Assembly: GCF_032678705.1 (NCBI RefSeq)
Contig: NZ_JAVTSS010000001.1
Location: forward strand, 1,674,001 to 1,738,000
Origin: Pedobacter frigiditerrae
GTDB lineage: Bacteria > Bacteroidota > Bacteroidia > Sphingobacteriales > Sphingobacteriaceae
Reading direction: 5' to 3'
DNA length: 64,000 nt
Part shown: piece after piece, positions 35,060 to 44,289 of the stretch
How the letters are laid out: every line of letters begins with the position of its first letter
How positions within the stretch are numbered: position 1 is the stretch's first letter
Made by a program: the position numbers and the translations under genes
Notes under the pieces: model-generated
What the model was told of the DNA's origin: nothing
What the model saw: only the letters and a program-made list of their open reading frames with translations
Databases searched by the model: none

Positions 35060-36439
35060 TTACAACGTTCGCTGTATGGCCGAATAATATTTCAATTGAA
35101 TAATGTCTGTTGGTACTGGATTAGTGTTCCACACATCGTTAATGGCTAATGCTGTACCAATTGCTGTTGCTTGCGAAACCGATGAAGCATAAACTTCTAT
35201 ATGAGGGAATGCGATTGACAATAAGTGCATGTAAATAGCATTCTTACCAAAACCACCATCCACAAAAATCCTTTTTACCCCTTCATTTAAAATCAACTTC
35301 AATGAATAGGTTTGCTGTTTCACTAAATCAAAAATCAACTGGTGATAAGCTTCTTCTGCGGTTTTAAACAAACTTAAATCCCTAGCAACAAATGCGGAAA
35401 CTGCTGCGAACTCTGTTTGTGGGTTGGCATTTTCAGGCAACTTGGTGCTTAGCTTCAAGAACAAACCTGGATTAAATTTCAGGTGCTTAAAAAGATAAGC
35501 AGCCCTGTCATAATGCTCTGCAATTCTTTTTAACTGTTGCTCATGTTCGTTTCCTGCAAAAATCCTTGATGCTTTTACTGCCTTCCCCTTAAAGTGCATG
35601 TAACACAAACAATCCTTTTTTAATTGTTCGGCAGTTAATGGCTCTTGATTAAAAGGATTTAAAGCAATACACCAAGTTCCAGTAGAAAGCAATACAAATG
35701 GCGTATCAAAGTTAGCTAAATAAGGAATTAAGGCAGCAGAACTATCGTGAAGCCCTACCCCTACGTTAAATTTCTCACCTTTATATTCGGTTATGGAGCT
35801 TGTATCTCCAGGTGTAAATTCGCCAAACTTCTCAACTAAACCCTCATCAATTACCCATTGGTGATATTGGTTTTTGCTAAAATCCCACAAGTGGGTATGG
35901 CAACCGATGCTAGTAATATCAGCAACTGCTTTATTTGTAATTAAATAACTTAAATACTGTGGCAGGTGAAGGGCGTATTTTATTTTATTGTATAATTCTG
36001 GTCGCTCTTTTTTAATGCGATACAGCTGTAAGCCAGAATTTAAGCTACCTAAAACAGGAGAAGCGGTTTCTAGGGAAACCTTTTCTTCACCTCCATATTT
36101 GGCATAAAATTCTTGTTGCAAATCTTCTGGATAAGCTTTTAAGTAATTGTAAAGTGGTGTTAATGGTTCTCCATTTTCATCCAAGTAAACAAAACTTGCT
36201 CCATAAGTAGAGAAATTAATCGCTTTAATTTCAAACTCATTCATTTGCATCACTTGCGCCAAAGAATCATGAACTGAAGATATCAGGCTATCCAAGTTTT
36301 CACAAGGCTCGCCATCTTCATCTTCTGTTTCTATAAAACGAGCCGCTCTTTCGAAAACAATGTTATACTCTTCATCAATCAGGAATAACTTTTTATTGGT
36401 TTTTCCGACATCAAAGATTGCTATTACGGGTTTAGACAT
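35060..36439 (-). CDS. rhaB: FGGY-family sugar kinase, probable rhamnulokinase
   Basis: A 459-residue FGGY kinase. The N-terminal phosphate motif is IFDVGKTNKKLFLID (about residues 8-22). The middle has NFSTYGASFVYLDENG (about 85) and VGLHDSSAALIPYL with the catalytic Asp (about 225), and LLSTGTWCIALNPF. GGFGKNAIYMHLLSIAF near 395 is the ATP-binding glycine segment. It should phosphorylate L-rhamnulose to L-rhamnulose-1-phosphate with ATP. The product name rests on the position 10 bp after rhaI and beside rhaE/rhaW and rhaT; the FGGY sequence alone would also allow fuculose or xylulose. It is the last enzyme gene in the operon. Confidence 0.78.
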   Translation of the reverse strand: MSKPVIAIFDVGKTNKKLFLIDEEYNIVFERAARFIETEDEDGEPCENLDSLISSVHDSLAQVMQMNEFEIKAINFSTYGASFVYLDENGEPLTPLYNYLKAYPEDLQQEFYAKYGGEEKVSLETASPVLGSLNSGLQLYRIKKERPELYNKIKYALHLPQYLSYLITNKAVADITSIGCHTHLWDFSKNQYHQWVIDEGLVEKFGEFTPGDTSSITEYKGEKFNVGVGLHDSSAALIPYLANFDTPFVLLSTGTWCIALNPFNQEPLTAEQLKKDCLCYMHFKGKAVKASRIFAGNEHEQQLKRIAEHYDRAAYLFKHLKFNPGLFLKLSTKLPENANPQTEFAAVSAFVARDLSLFKTAEEAYHQLIFDLVKQQTYSLKLILNEGVKRIFVDGGFGKNAIYMHLLSIAFPHIEVYASSVSQATAIGTALAINDVWNTNPVPTDIIQLKYYSAIQRTL

Positions 36440-36449
36440 GTTATTTTTC

Positions 36450-37733
36450 TTATAAACCTGTAGCTACGGTATTTTGTCCGCGTTGCTGGATTAATGTTTT
36501 TCTACACCCTAAACTACGATATAAATTTAATGGAGACAAGGCTGCACCTGCTCTTAATCTTGCTTCAGCTACTAATGCTCTTAAATCGCTACGGAAGGTG
36601 TGTTGTAAAATCTCCTGACAAGCAACCACATCGTTGTTTTGTTGTGCAGCTACCAAGGCTTTTCTATCAACCAATAATGCTTGTGCATAAGCAATCATGA
36701 TGGCTTCAATTGATTGTAATAAGTCTTCTAGAGGATCTTTCACATTGTGAGAGGCGTCAATCATCCAGCCTAAGCCAGTTGCGTGGTCCATACCTTTTGC
36801 ATCCATACCTTCAACCAATTCATTAAAGATTAAGAACAATTGATAAGGTTTGATACTTCCAGTGGTTAAATCATCATCACCATATTTAGAATCGTTAAAG
36901 TGGAAACCGCCTAACTTACCTTCCATTAACAATAAAGAAACAATTTGCTCAATATTTGCATTTGGTAAATGGTGACCTAAATCTACCAAGGTATAAGCTT
37001 TATCGCCTAATTTGTTAGCATATAATAACGATTGACCCCAATCTCCAACAGTTGTTGAATAGAAGTTAGGTTCATAAGCTTTATACTCTACAAACATTTT
37101 CCAATCTGATGGTAATGCTGCATAAATTTCTTGCAAACTGCTTAAAGTGTTCTCAAAAGCTTGTCTGAAGTTTAATTGACCAGGAAAGCAAGAACCATCT
37201 GCTAACCAAACGGTTAAAGACTGTGAACCTAATGCAACACCTTGTTTAATTACTTCGATGTTATGTTCAATTGCTTGCTTGCGAACTGCTTTATCTACAT
37301 GTTGCAACGAACCAAATTTATAACTTACTGGAGAACCTGGTTGGTCTTGGAATGTGTTTGAGTTTACTGCATCGAATTTTAATCCGTAGCCAGCTGCCAA
37401 ACTTTTAATTTGCTCAGGGTTTTGAGGGATATCCCATGGAATGTGTAAAGAAATTGCACCACTTGAGTTATTTAAAGCATGCAATAAACCTACATCTTCA
37501 ATCTTCTGTTCCAAATTTGTTGGCTCACCACCACCAGTTGCAAAACGTCCGAAACGTGTACCTCCAGTTCCTAAAGCCCAACTAGGGATAGCAATCTGAA
37601 AATCTACTAGTTTTTTAAGGATTGCTTCAATATCGATATGTGACCACTCACTTTTTAAGTTATTAAATCTTTGTTGATGAGTGCTTGAAAGAGCGTCGTT
37701 GTGTTGTTCTATTTGATTTTTCTCAATGTTCAT
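36450..37733 (-). CDS. rhaI: L-rhamnose isomerase, Pseudomonas stutzeri RhaI type
   Basis: A 427-residue TIM-barrel isomerase that converts L-rhamnose to L-rhamnulose. It closely follows what I recall of the P. stutzeri enzyme: IPSWALGTGGTRFGRF (about residue 50), ISLHIPWD, FDAVNSNTFQDQPG, LTVWLADGSCFPGQ, VEYKAYEPNFYST with the metal-ligand Glu, LVDLGHHLPNANIEQIV and GGFHFNDSKYGDDDL with the His/Asp pair, then YAQALLVDRKAL. The Mn ligands expected in this type are present. This form is unrelated in detail to E. coli RhaA, which explains why its product needs the RhaE/RhaW-type lower pathway. It precedes the kinase by 10 bp. Confidence 0.92.
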   Translation of the reverse strand: MNIEKNQIEQHNDALSSTHQQRFNNLKSEWSHIDIEAILKKLVDFQIAIPSWALGTGGTRFGRFATGGGEPTNLEQKIEDVGLLHALNNSSGAISLHIPWDIPQNPEQIKSLAAGYGLKFDAVNSNTFQDQPGSPVSYKFGSLQHVDKAVRKQAIEHNIEVIKQGVALGSQSLTVWLADGSCFPGQLNFRQAFENTLSSLQEIYAALPSDWKMFVEYKAYEPNFYSTTVGDWGQSLLYANKLGDKAYTLVDLGHHLPNANIEQIVSLLLMEGKLGGFHFNDSKYGDDDLTTGSIKPYQLFLIFNELVEGMDAKGMDHATGLGWMIDASHNVKDPLEDLLQSIEAIMIAYAQALLVDRKALVAAQQNNDVVACQEILQHTFRSDLRALVAEARLRAGAALSPLNLYRSLGCRKTLIQQRGQNTVATGL

Positions 37734-37768
37734 GAGTACGGTTTGGTTATTAGGTTTTTAAAAAATAT

Positions 37769-37870
37769 CGTCATTTCGACAGAGCGAAGCGACGAGAAAT
37801 CTGTTAATTTCACCACTGGTATGTGGTAACAAACTTAGAGATTTCTCCTCGTACCTCGTTCGAAATGACG
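37769..37870. repeat. 102-bp inverted-repeat element within the rhamnose operon
   Basis: Outer arms CGTCATTTCGA and TCGAAATGACG and inner arms GAGAAATCT and AGATTTCTC are all perfect and nested, so the RNA would fold into a long hairpin on either strand. It fills most of the 147-bp gap between the rhaI and rhaE/rhaW genes. The sequence type is a common dispersed Bacteroidota repeat. Confidence 0.8.
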
Positions 37871-37880
37871 GACTGGAAAT

Positions 37881-40001
37881 TTATCTAGCGAATGCCATTG
37901 CTACGCCACCATCAACATTTAACATGTTTCCTGTAGATTTACTTAGCAAGCCACCTACAAATACAAAACAAGCATTTGCAATATCATCTGGTAATATAAT
38001 TTGATTTAACAAGGTACGTTTTGCATAATAAGCAGGCAATTCTGCAACGGTAATGCCGTATGCTTTTGCTCTACCTTCTGCCCAGCCACCTGCCCAAATA
38101 TTACTATCGCTAATTACAGCATCTGGATTTACCACATTTACACGGATATTATCCGCACCTAATTCTGCCGCATTTAACCTACTTAAATGTAATTGAGCTG
38201 CTTTTGCACTGCCGTAACCTGCATTATTTGGTCCGCTTACTAAAGCATTTTTACTTACAATGTTAATGATGTCGCCACCAATATCTTGTTTTTTCATTGT
38301 TGCTGTAGCAGCTTGAGTAACAAAGAATTGTCCTTTCACCAATACATCATACAATAAATCCCAATCTTTTTCGCCGTGATCAGCAATTGATTTAGAGATT
38401 GATAAACCTGCATTATTGATTACAATATCAATTCCACCGAAAGCTAAAGCTGCTGAATCGAAAGCTGTATTGATATCATCAGCGCTAGTTACGTTTAAAA
38501 CCGCTGTGCTGTAAGCATCTTTACCATATAATTTTAAGAACTCTGCTCCTGCTTCTTCCAATCGCTCTGCGTTCATGTCATTTAAAATAACAACACCGCC
38601 TTCTGCAACGAACTTTTTAGCAATTGCTTTTCCAATTCCGCCTGCACTACCCGTAATTAAGGCTATTTTACCTGTTAACGGTTTCGGCTTAGGCATACGT
38701 TGTAATTTAGCTTCCTCTAACAACCAATATTCGATGTTAAATGCTTCTTGATGTGGCAATGAGGTGTACTCAGAAATTGCTTCAGCACCCTTCATTACGT
38801 TAATGGCATTGGTATAGAATTCTGCAGCTACCCTTGCTGTTTGTTTATCTTTAGAAAAAGTAAACATGCCAATACCTGGATATAAAATTACTACAGGATT
38901 GGTATCGCGAATAGCAGGGCTATTTGGATGTTTACAGGTCTCGTAATAATCCGTATACATTTGTCTGTAAGCTTCAAAAGCTGGTGTTAAACTTGCTTTT
39001 AAAGCAGCAACATCAGATAAATCTGCATCGCTAGCTAAATCTAAAACCAACGGACTTATCTTTGTACGTAAGAAGTGGTCTGGGCAACTAGTACCCATTG
39101 GTGCTAAGCGACTTAAGTCATTCGAGTTAATGAATTCCAATACCCTAGCATCATCAGTAAAGTGACCGATCATGTGTTGTTTCGAAGAACATAAACCACG
39201 TAAAACTGGTGCTAAAGCAGCTGCTTGTTTTTTACGTAAATCTTCAGCGGCACTTTCTATTTTTTGTCCTCCGAAAACTGGACCTTTTTTACCGTAATTC
39301 TCATTTAGGTATTCTGAGCAAATCTCAATTACATCTAAAGTATTGATATAACTTTCGTAAGCTGTATCACCCCAAGTGAATAGACCATGAGAACCTAACA
39401 TGATACCTCTAATGCCTGGATTTTCATCTAAACATTTCTTTAGAGATAGACCTAATTCAAAGCCTGGTTTTTTCCATTCAACCCAACCAATTGTACCATT
39501 GAAAAGCTTTTCCGTAATTGCCTTACCATCTTTAGCTGCTGCAATTGCAATAGCTGCATCTGGGTGTAAGTGGTCGATATGCGCAAAAGGCAAGAACCCA
39601 TGTAGTGGCGTATCAATTGAAGGTGCTTTAGAACTTAAATCGAAAATACAGTGGTTAAATAATTCAACCATTTCATCTTCGTGTTCTACACCACGATAAA
39701 TATTTTTAAGACTTCTTAATCTATCAACGTAAAGTGCCGCTAAGCCACTTTTTTTCAAAGTACCTAAATCGCCACCAGAACCCTTAACCCACATTACTTC
39801 GGTTTCTAAACCAGTTAATGGGTCTTTTTCTTGCAACTTGCAAGAAGTATTACCACCACCGTAATTGGTTAAGCGTAAATCTGCACCTAATAAATTAGAA
39901 CGATAAATTAATAAGGCAACTTCATCACCTGCTAGTTTTGCAGCCTCAGCATCATCCCATAAATAACTTACGTATTTATAACTCTTTGTATCGATTGACA
40001 T
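37881..40001 (-). CDS. rhaEW: Bifunctional rhamnulose-1-phosphate aldolase / lactaldehyde dehydrogenase
   Basis: A 706-residue fusion. Residues about 25-400 form a class II aldolase domain (NLLGADLRLTNYGGGNTSCK near 32, FAHIDHLHPDAAIAIA with metal-ligand His near 140, MLGSHGLFTWGD near 200). Residues about 442-706 form an SDR domain with GSAGGIGKAIAKKF, INNAGLSI and the Tyr-x-x-x-Lys pair in YGSAKAA. The first half cleaves L-rhamnulose-1-phosphate to dihydroxyacetone phosphate and L-lactaldehyde; the second should oxidise or reduce lactaldehyde with NAD(P). Such RhaE-RhaW fusions are known in rhamnose pathways lacking E. coli RhaD. Operon position next to rhaT and rhaI agrees. Confidence 0.9.
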   Translation of the reverse strand: MSIDTKSYKYVSYLWDDAEAAKLAGDEVALLIYRSNLLGADLRLTNYGGGNTSCKLQEKDPLTGLETEVMWVKGSGGDLGTLKKSGLAALYVDRLRSLKNIYRGVEHEDEMVELFNHCIFDLSSKAPSIDTPLHGFLPFAHIDHLHPDAAIAIAAAKDGKAITEKLFNGTIGWVEWKKPGFELGLSLKKCLDENPGIRGIMLGSHGLFTWGDTAYESYINTLDVIEICSEYLNENYGKKGPVFGGQKIESAAEDLRKKQAAALAPVLRGLCSSKQHMIGHFTDDARVLEFINSNDLSRLAPMGTSCPDHFLRTKISPLVLDLASDADLSDVAALKASLTPAFEAYRQMYTDYYETCKHPNSPAIRDTNPVVILYPGIGMFTFSKDKQTARVAAEFYTNAINVMKGAEAISEYTSLPHQEAFNIEYWLLEEAKLQRMPKPKPLTGKIALITGSAGGIGKAIAKKFVAEGGVVILNDMNAERLEEAGAEFLKLYGKDAYSTAVLNVTSADDINTAFDSAALAFGGIDIVINNAGLSISKSIADHGEKDWDLLYDVLVKGQFFVTQAATATMKKQDIGGDIINIVSKNALVSGPNNAGYGSAKAAQLHLSRLNAAELGADNIRVNVVNPDAVISDSNIWAGGWAEGRAKAYGITVAELPAYYAKRTLLNQIILPDDIANACFVFVGGLLSKSTGNMLNVDGGVAMAFAR

Positions 40002-40022
40002 TTTTATATAATTTTTATTTTT

Positions 40023-41117
40023 TTAAACCTTAATTGAATTTCCGTAACCTACAATTAATACAGATAAGATAATCGTAGCTATACCTACTATAATTGTAAT
40101 TAATGTACCTTTTGACACACCTTTCCATTCTTTTAAAATTAGCCCCCAAGCGTTTGCAATTAAAATGATGAACGCCATGTGCAAAATCCAAGAACTTGCA
40201 CCATTACCCATTTTGCTCTCGCCCATGCCATAAAAGAAGAATTGTAAGAACCATGTTGTTCCAGCTAATGCTGAAAAGATATAATTTTTTAACAATGGAG
40301 TTTTTGCATTGGTATAATCTCCAAAAGTTTTATTTCTAGCATTTAAAATCATACACCAAATAAAGTTGGTTGTTAAACCACCCCAAAGGATAACGATATA
40401 AGTAACGTTATTTGAATAAAGGAAATTAGTGGTTTCAGTAGGATTAGCTGCTTTCCAAACCGTATTTACGGCATCAGAAATTGGCTTTCCAGCTTCGATA
40501 CCAAAATTGAAACAAGCACTTAATACACCTGAAACGATACCTACAAATAAACCTAATCCGAATTTATATTCAGTTTTAACTTCTAAACCATGAGGATCGG
40601 TAACAGCTGTTTTTAACTGTTTTTCTTTCATCATTCCGGCTTTACCGCAAATGATAATTCCTATCACACAAACTACCAATCCTAATAGTACCATCTGACC
40701 CCAATCCGTTGTCAAAAACATCGTAAAAGTGTCTTTACCTTCTTTTGGGAAAACATCAAAATATATTGATGGTAATATTGAACCTAGCACCATGCAAAGT
40801 CCTAAAATAATAGAACTACCCAGTGAAACACCAAGGTAACGAACGCCTAATCCATAGGTTAATCCTCCAATACCCCATAAAACACCAAAGAAATAAGTTA
40901 GCAATAAAACGCTTCCAGTTGTGCTACTTAAAAAGTCTGTAAAATCTGGAACAGTTAAATAAGCTGCCAATGGTGGAACAATTAACCATGAAAAGATACC
41001 ACCTACTATCCAATAACTTTCCCACGACCAGCCTTTAACTTTTTTGTACGGAATGTAAAAACTACCAGAGGCAAAGCCACCGATAAAATGAAAGAAAACA
41101 CCTAAAATTGCTTGCAT
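40023..41117 (-). CDS. rhaT: L-rhamnose/proton symporter RhaT
   Basis: A 364-residue inner-membrane permease with about ten hydrophobic segments. It opens with ILGVFFHFIGGFASGSFYIP YKKVKGWSWE, typical of RhaT, and later has YGLGVRYLGVSLGSSIILGL, LSACFNFGIEAGKPI and a C-terminal pair of helices. It carries L-rhamnose into the cell with protons. It is encoded 21 bp before the aldolase fusion and after a GH106 gene. Two tandem 10-bp direct repeats lie 49-68 bp upstream and may be a regulatory site. Length matches the family (about 340-360). Confidence 0.92.
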   Translation of the reverse strand: MQAILGVFFHFIGGFASGSFYIPYKKVKGWSWESYWIVGGIFSWLIVPPLAAYLTVPDFTDFLSSTTGSVLLLTYFFGVLWGIGGLTYGLGVRYLGVSLGSSIILGLCMVLGSILPSIYFDVFPKEGKDTFTMFLTTDWGQMVLLGLVVCVIGIIICGKAGMMKEKQLKTAVTDPHGLEVKTEYKFGLGLFVGIVSGVLSACFNFGIEAGKPISDAVNTVWKAANPTETTNFLYSNNVTYIVILWGGLTTNFIWCMILNARNKTFGDYTNAKTPLLKNYIFSALAGTTWFLQFFFYGMGESKMGNGASSWILHMAFIILIANAWGLILKEWKGVSKGTLITIIVGIATIILSVLIVGYGNSIKV

Positions 41118-41165
41118 AAATTATTTATATTTGGTTTGTCTAATGTAGAAATTGATTGAAATTTA

Positions 41166-41185
41166 ACTGTTATGTACTGTTATGT
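41166..41185 (-). promoter_or_regulatory. Tandem 10-bp direct repeat upstream of rhaT
   Basis: ACTGTTATGTACTGTTATGT is two exact adjacent copies of a 10-bp unit, one helical turn each, in the 124-bp gap between the GH106 stop and the rhaT start. It may be an operator for the AraC or GntR regulator; no matching copy was found upstream of susC or the AraC gene. Confidence 0.4.
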
Positions 41186-41241
41186 CGGTATTGTATATAA
41201 ATGATTACTTTAATAGTGAATATATGATAATATGCTAATAA

Positions 41242-44200
41242 TTAATAGTCTACCTTTAAAATAACTGGCCCTAACAATCCCGAAGGCAATAATTTATCTG
41301 TCTTTTTAAATACAATGTTGGTGTTGGTTAATCTTTTTTCAACTGGCAGTGCCACATCTCCAATTAAACGATTAGGCCATTGATTAATCACTTCAATTTC
41401 TAACAAATTGGCCGTTGGTTTAACCTCAGTAGTAATTTCAAGCATCCAAGGTGTTGTCCACACTGTGCCTAAATCTTTACCATTTAATTTAACACCTGCA
41501 ATGTCTTTAACTATACCTAAATCTATAAACAACCTTTGTCCTTTTTGAAAAGGTTTATTTAAATCGAATGTTTTAGTGTACAAGGCTTTACCAGAATAAT
41601 ACTTGATGCGCTCGTCAGTGCTTAAACTCCAATCTTGTAAAATTTCAAAAGTTACCTTTTCTGGCCCGCCCCATTTAGTGTCAAAATTAACTTGCCAAGC
41701 GCCATTAAGTTCTTGCAAGGCTGATAAGCTTGATTTGTTTTGAAACAATAAGCAATCGTTGGTTTTTGGCAAAGCTGATGCATCTTTTGGAAACACTACA
41801 AAAACAGACTGAAAGGCGTCAAATTCTAAGGATAAGGAAACTCCTTCGTTATGACTTTCATATTTTGGAGCTTTCATAATGGCGCCCGATACAGCATCCC
41901 ACAGTTGTGGCCTACGACCTTTAATTCTAAAAATAACTTCTGTTTTAGCCTTATTGTTATGCCTATTGGTTAAGAAATATACCTCAGCTTCTTTTGTAGT
42001 ACGATGAATGAAATCTATAAAATTGGTACTGCCTGTAAATCTGAAATCAGGTGTTACACCATCTTTTAACAAGATGTTCCTTGTAGTAACTCCAGTGAAA
42101 ACTCTACCACTACCGTAATGGTTTACTTTATTCTTGTCATCTATTTTACCCCAAAGTTCAGTAGCAATTTGTCTAATTTCTTGGTCGCAAAGCGGATAGC
42201 TTCTCAAACCAGTATCCATGACTGGCTTAATACCTGAAATTGTAGCTCCACCTTTTACCAATTCTTTTAACTTTTTTAGAACAGCTAAAGGCATTCTTTT
42301 GGTATCTGGTAAAACTAAAATGCGATAAGACATTCCATCTGGTAAAACAAGGCGACCGTTTTTAACATTTAGCCTAGTTAAAAGCACTTCTTCATTACAA
42401 ACATCATAATCGTAACCACTACCCAAATCTGGATTGATTTTTTTTACATCAACCAAGTTTGGTGCCCAATCTCCGTTATAATAAAGTACATCGGCTACAA
42501 ATTTCCCTGAGCGTAATAAATATTGGCAACGAGCCACATATTTAAAAAAGGCACCCGATTTTTCCCACCAAGTTACGTTTGGATTGAAATGTGTTCCTGC
42601 ACCATATTCATAGCCAGGTTTACCATCACTAGGTTTTGAAGCTGTTGAGGTATGCAGGGCGATTCTGTTAATTCCTTCACAAAAGGCTCTATCTAACGCT
42701 TGTTTTAATGTTCCAGGCGCATCCACCCAATGCCTATAACTTGTAAAAGCTTCGGCAGATGCCGTTTCCTTGCCATAAATATGCGAAGCAGTAGCGACCA
42801 TTTTAGTGGTTAAATTCTGCCCATCTGCACCTCCAACAATTCTGGTTGCCCCAAAAGAAAGATCTTCACTTAAACCACCTTCCTTATCGTGGTTAATCCC
42901 TAACCAAAATTCTCCCATTGGGAAATCGCTTCTGCCTAGATTTTTTAAACCATCTATACTTACCGTTGAAGACCGGCTTGGGCCTGCAGATTCATTTTGC
43001 ATTAAAATTCCTTGCTCATGGCATAAATCCGCAAAACGTTTATAATGTTCATCAGCCATACAATCGGCCAATGTTTTTCTATAGTCATGTAAAAAACGGT
43101 CAGAAACTTCGGCGCTGCCAATAATATAGCCTAATAAAGCTGGCATATATGGAACTGGATCGTAACCTCTATATTTCTTAAAAAAAGCTACAATGTTCGC
43201 TGTCCAATTTGGAAAACCATCTTCAAAGCTATCATCGCAGAAATATTTTGGCTTGGCACCAACTTTTGCAGCTTCTTCTATAAACACCTTTCCTAGGTTT
43301 TCAAACTGTATCTCAACCGATTTATGGTCAAACCAATCAATAGATAAACCATCGCCTTCTGGCTGAGCAACCATCACTTTAGAACCCGTCATCCTATGTC
43401 CAGTTCTAACAATTACCCATTTCCCCGGAGGAACATCCCAATTTAAAGTTCCATCCTTTGAAAATTTAGCAGTTAAATCAATGACTTGTGAAACAGGAAT
43501 AGGCTTATCTGCTGGATGATTTTGCCAAGGATATAAAGTTGGTCCGATAGAATCTGAAGCCCTTGACCAACTTGTAGCATCACGATGGTTATTTTTTGCA
43601 GGCAATACAAAAGAGCGCTCACCTGTAATCTGATTATTTATTTCATCGGTTACTGGAAATGCAACTACAGCTGTATCTCTATAATCCAATTTATCTAAAG
43701 GTAAATCGATATAATCTTTATAACCCGGTGGATTGAAAACGTTGTTATACCTGTCTCTAGGATTTGGCAATGGCAATTGAGCTGCAAATTTTTGAGGACC
43801 AGTTACCGTTAATTGCGATTGTAAATACCATCTCCCAGAAAATTCAGGCTTAATCCATGGTCCGCCCATTGACCAACCAGAGCATAGATTTATACCGACA
43901 TCTATTCCAACTCGTTTGGCTTCTTGCATCGCAAAGCGATATAATTCCTTCCATTCTTCGCCTAAAAAAGGTACGCCAGCTGGATAAGGAACACCACTTA
44001 ATCCACCTGCCGAATTAATCATGGCCACTTCAGCAATTCCTTTTTCCCTAAACTCAGTTAAATCTCTGGTAATTCCTTCTTTATCTACCCTTGCATTAAA
44101 CCACCACCAATAACAAGCAGATTTTGTCGCTTGAGGAGGACTTAAAAAACCTTTTTCTAAGCCAGAAACCACAGGATACTTTGATGTAGGTTCAACAAAC

Positions 44201-44289
44201 AATTCAGCTTTGCTCTCTAAATTTAGTAGCGGAATGCTTGCTGCAGCCACTGAACCTATTTTGATGAATTTTCTTCTAGAAGTTTTCAT
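41242..44289 (-). CDS. GH106 alpha-L-rhamnosidase
   Basis: A 1015-residue exported enzyme with a twin-arginine signal (MKTSRRKFIKIGSVAAASI). The GH106 domain begins ACYWWWFNARVDKEGITRDL (about residue 58) with MINSAGG, then YFCDDSFEDGFPNWT (about 350) and QNESAGPSRSSTVSIDG near 450, regions where GH106 catalytic acids are expected. A C-terminal beta-sandwich domain (LNGAWQVNFDTKWGG, GVKLNGKDLGTVWTTPW) binds or caps the sugar. It releases L-rhamnose from rhamnogalacturonan or other plant glycans in the periplasm. It abuts the GH39-like gene (TAA directly followed by ATG), so both are cotranslated. The linkage cleaved is not evident. Confidence 0.9.
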   Translation of the reverse strand: MKTSRRKFIKIGSVAAASIPLLNLESKAELFVEPTSKYPVVSGLEKGFLSPPQATKSACYWWWFNARVDKEGITRDLTEFREKGIAEVAMINSAGGLSGVPYPAGVPFLGEEWKELYRFAMQEAKRVGIDVGINLCSGWSMGGPWIKPEFSGRWYLQSQLTVTGPQKFAAQLPLPNPRDRYNNVFNPPGYKDYIDLPLDKLDYRDTAVVAFPVTDEINNQITGERSFVLPAKNNHRDATSWSRASDSIGPTLYPWQNHPADKPIPVSQVIDLTAKFSKDGTLNWDVPPGKWVIVRTGHRMTGSKVMVAQPEGDGLSIDWFDHKSVEIQFENLGKVFIEEAAKVGAKPKYFCDDSFEDGFPNWTANIVAFFKKYRGYDPVPYMPALLGYIIGSAEVSDRFLHDYRKTLADCMADEHYKRFADLCHEQGILMQNESAGPSRSSTVSIDGLKNLGRSDFPMGEFWLGINHDKEGGLSEDLSFGATRIVGGADGQNLTTKMVATASHIYGKETASAEAFTSYRHWVDAPGTLKQALDRAFCEGINRIALHTSTASKPSDGKPGYEYGAGTHFNPNVTWWEKSGAFFKYVARCQYLLRSGKFVADVLYYNGDWAPNLVDVKKINPDLGSGYDYDVCNEEVLLTRLNVKNGRLVLPDGMSYRILVLPDTKRMPLAVLKKLKELVKGGATISGIKPVMDTGLRSYPLCDQEIRQIATELWGKIDDKNKVNHYGSGRVFTGVTTRNILLKDGVTPDFRFTGSTNFIDFIHRTTKEAEVYFLTNRHNNKAKTEVIFRIKGRRPQLWDAVSGAIMKAPKYESHNEGVSLSLEFDAFQSVFVVFPKDASALPKTNDCLLFQNKSSLSALQELNGAWQVNFDTKWGGPEKVTFEILQDWSLSTDERIKYYSGKALYTKTFDLNKPFQKGQRLFIDLGIVKDIAGVKLNGKDLGTVWTTPWMLEITTEVKPTANLLEIEVINQWPNRLIGDVALPVEKRLTNTNIVFKKTDKLLPSGLLGPVILKVDY

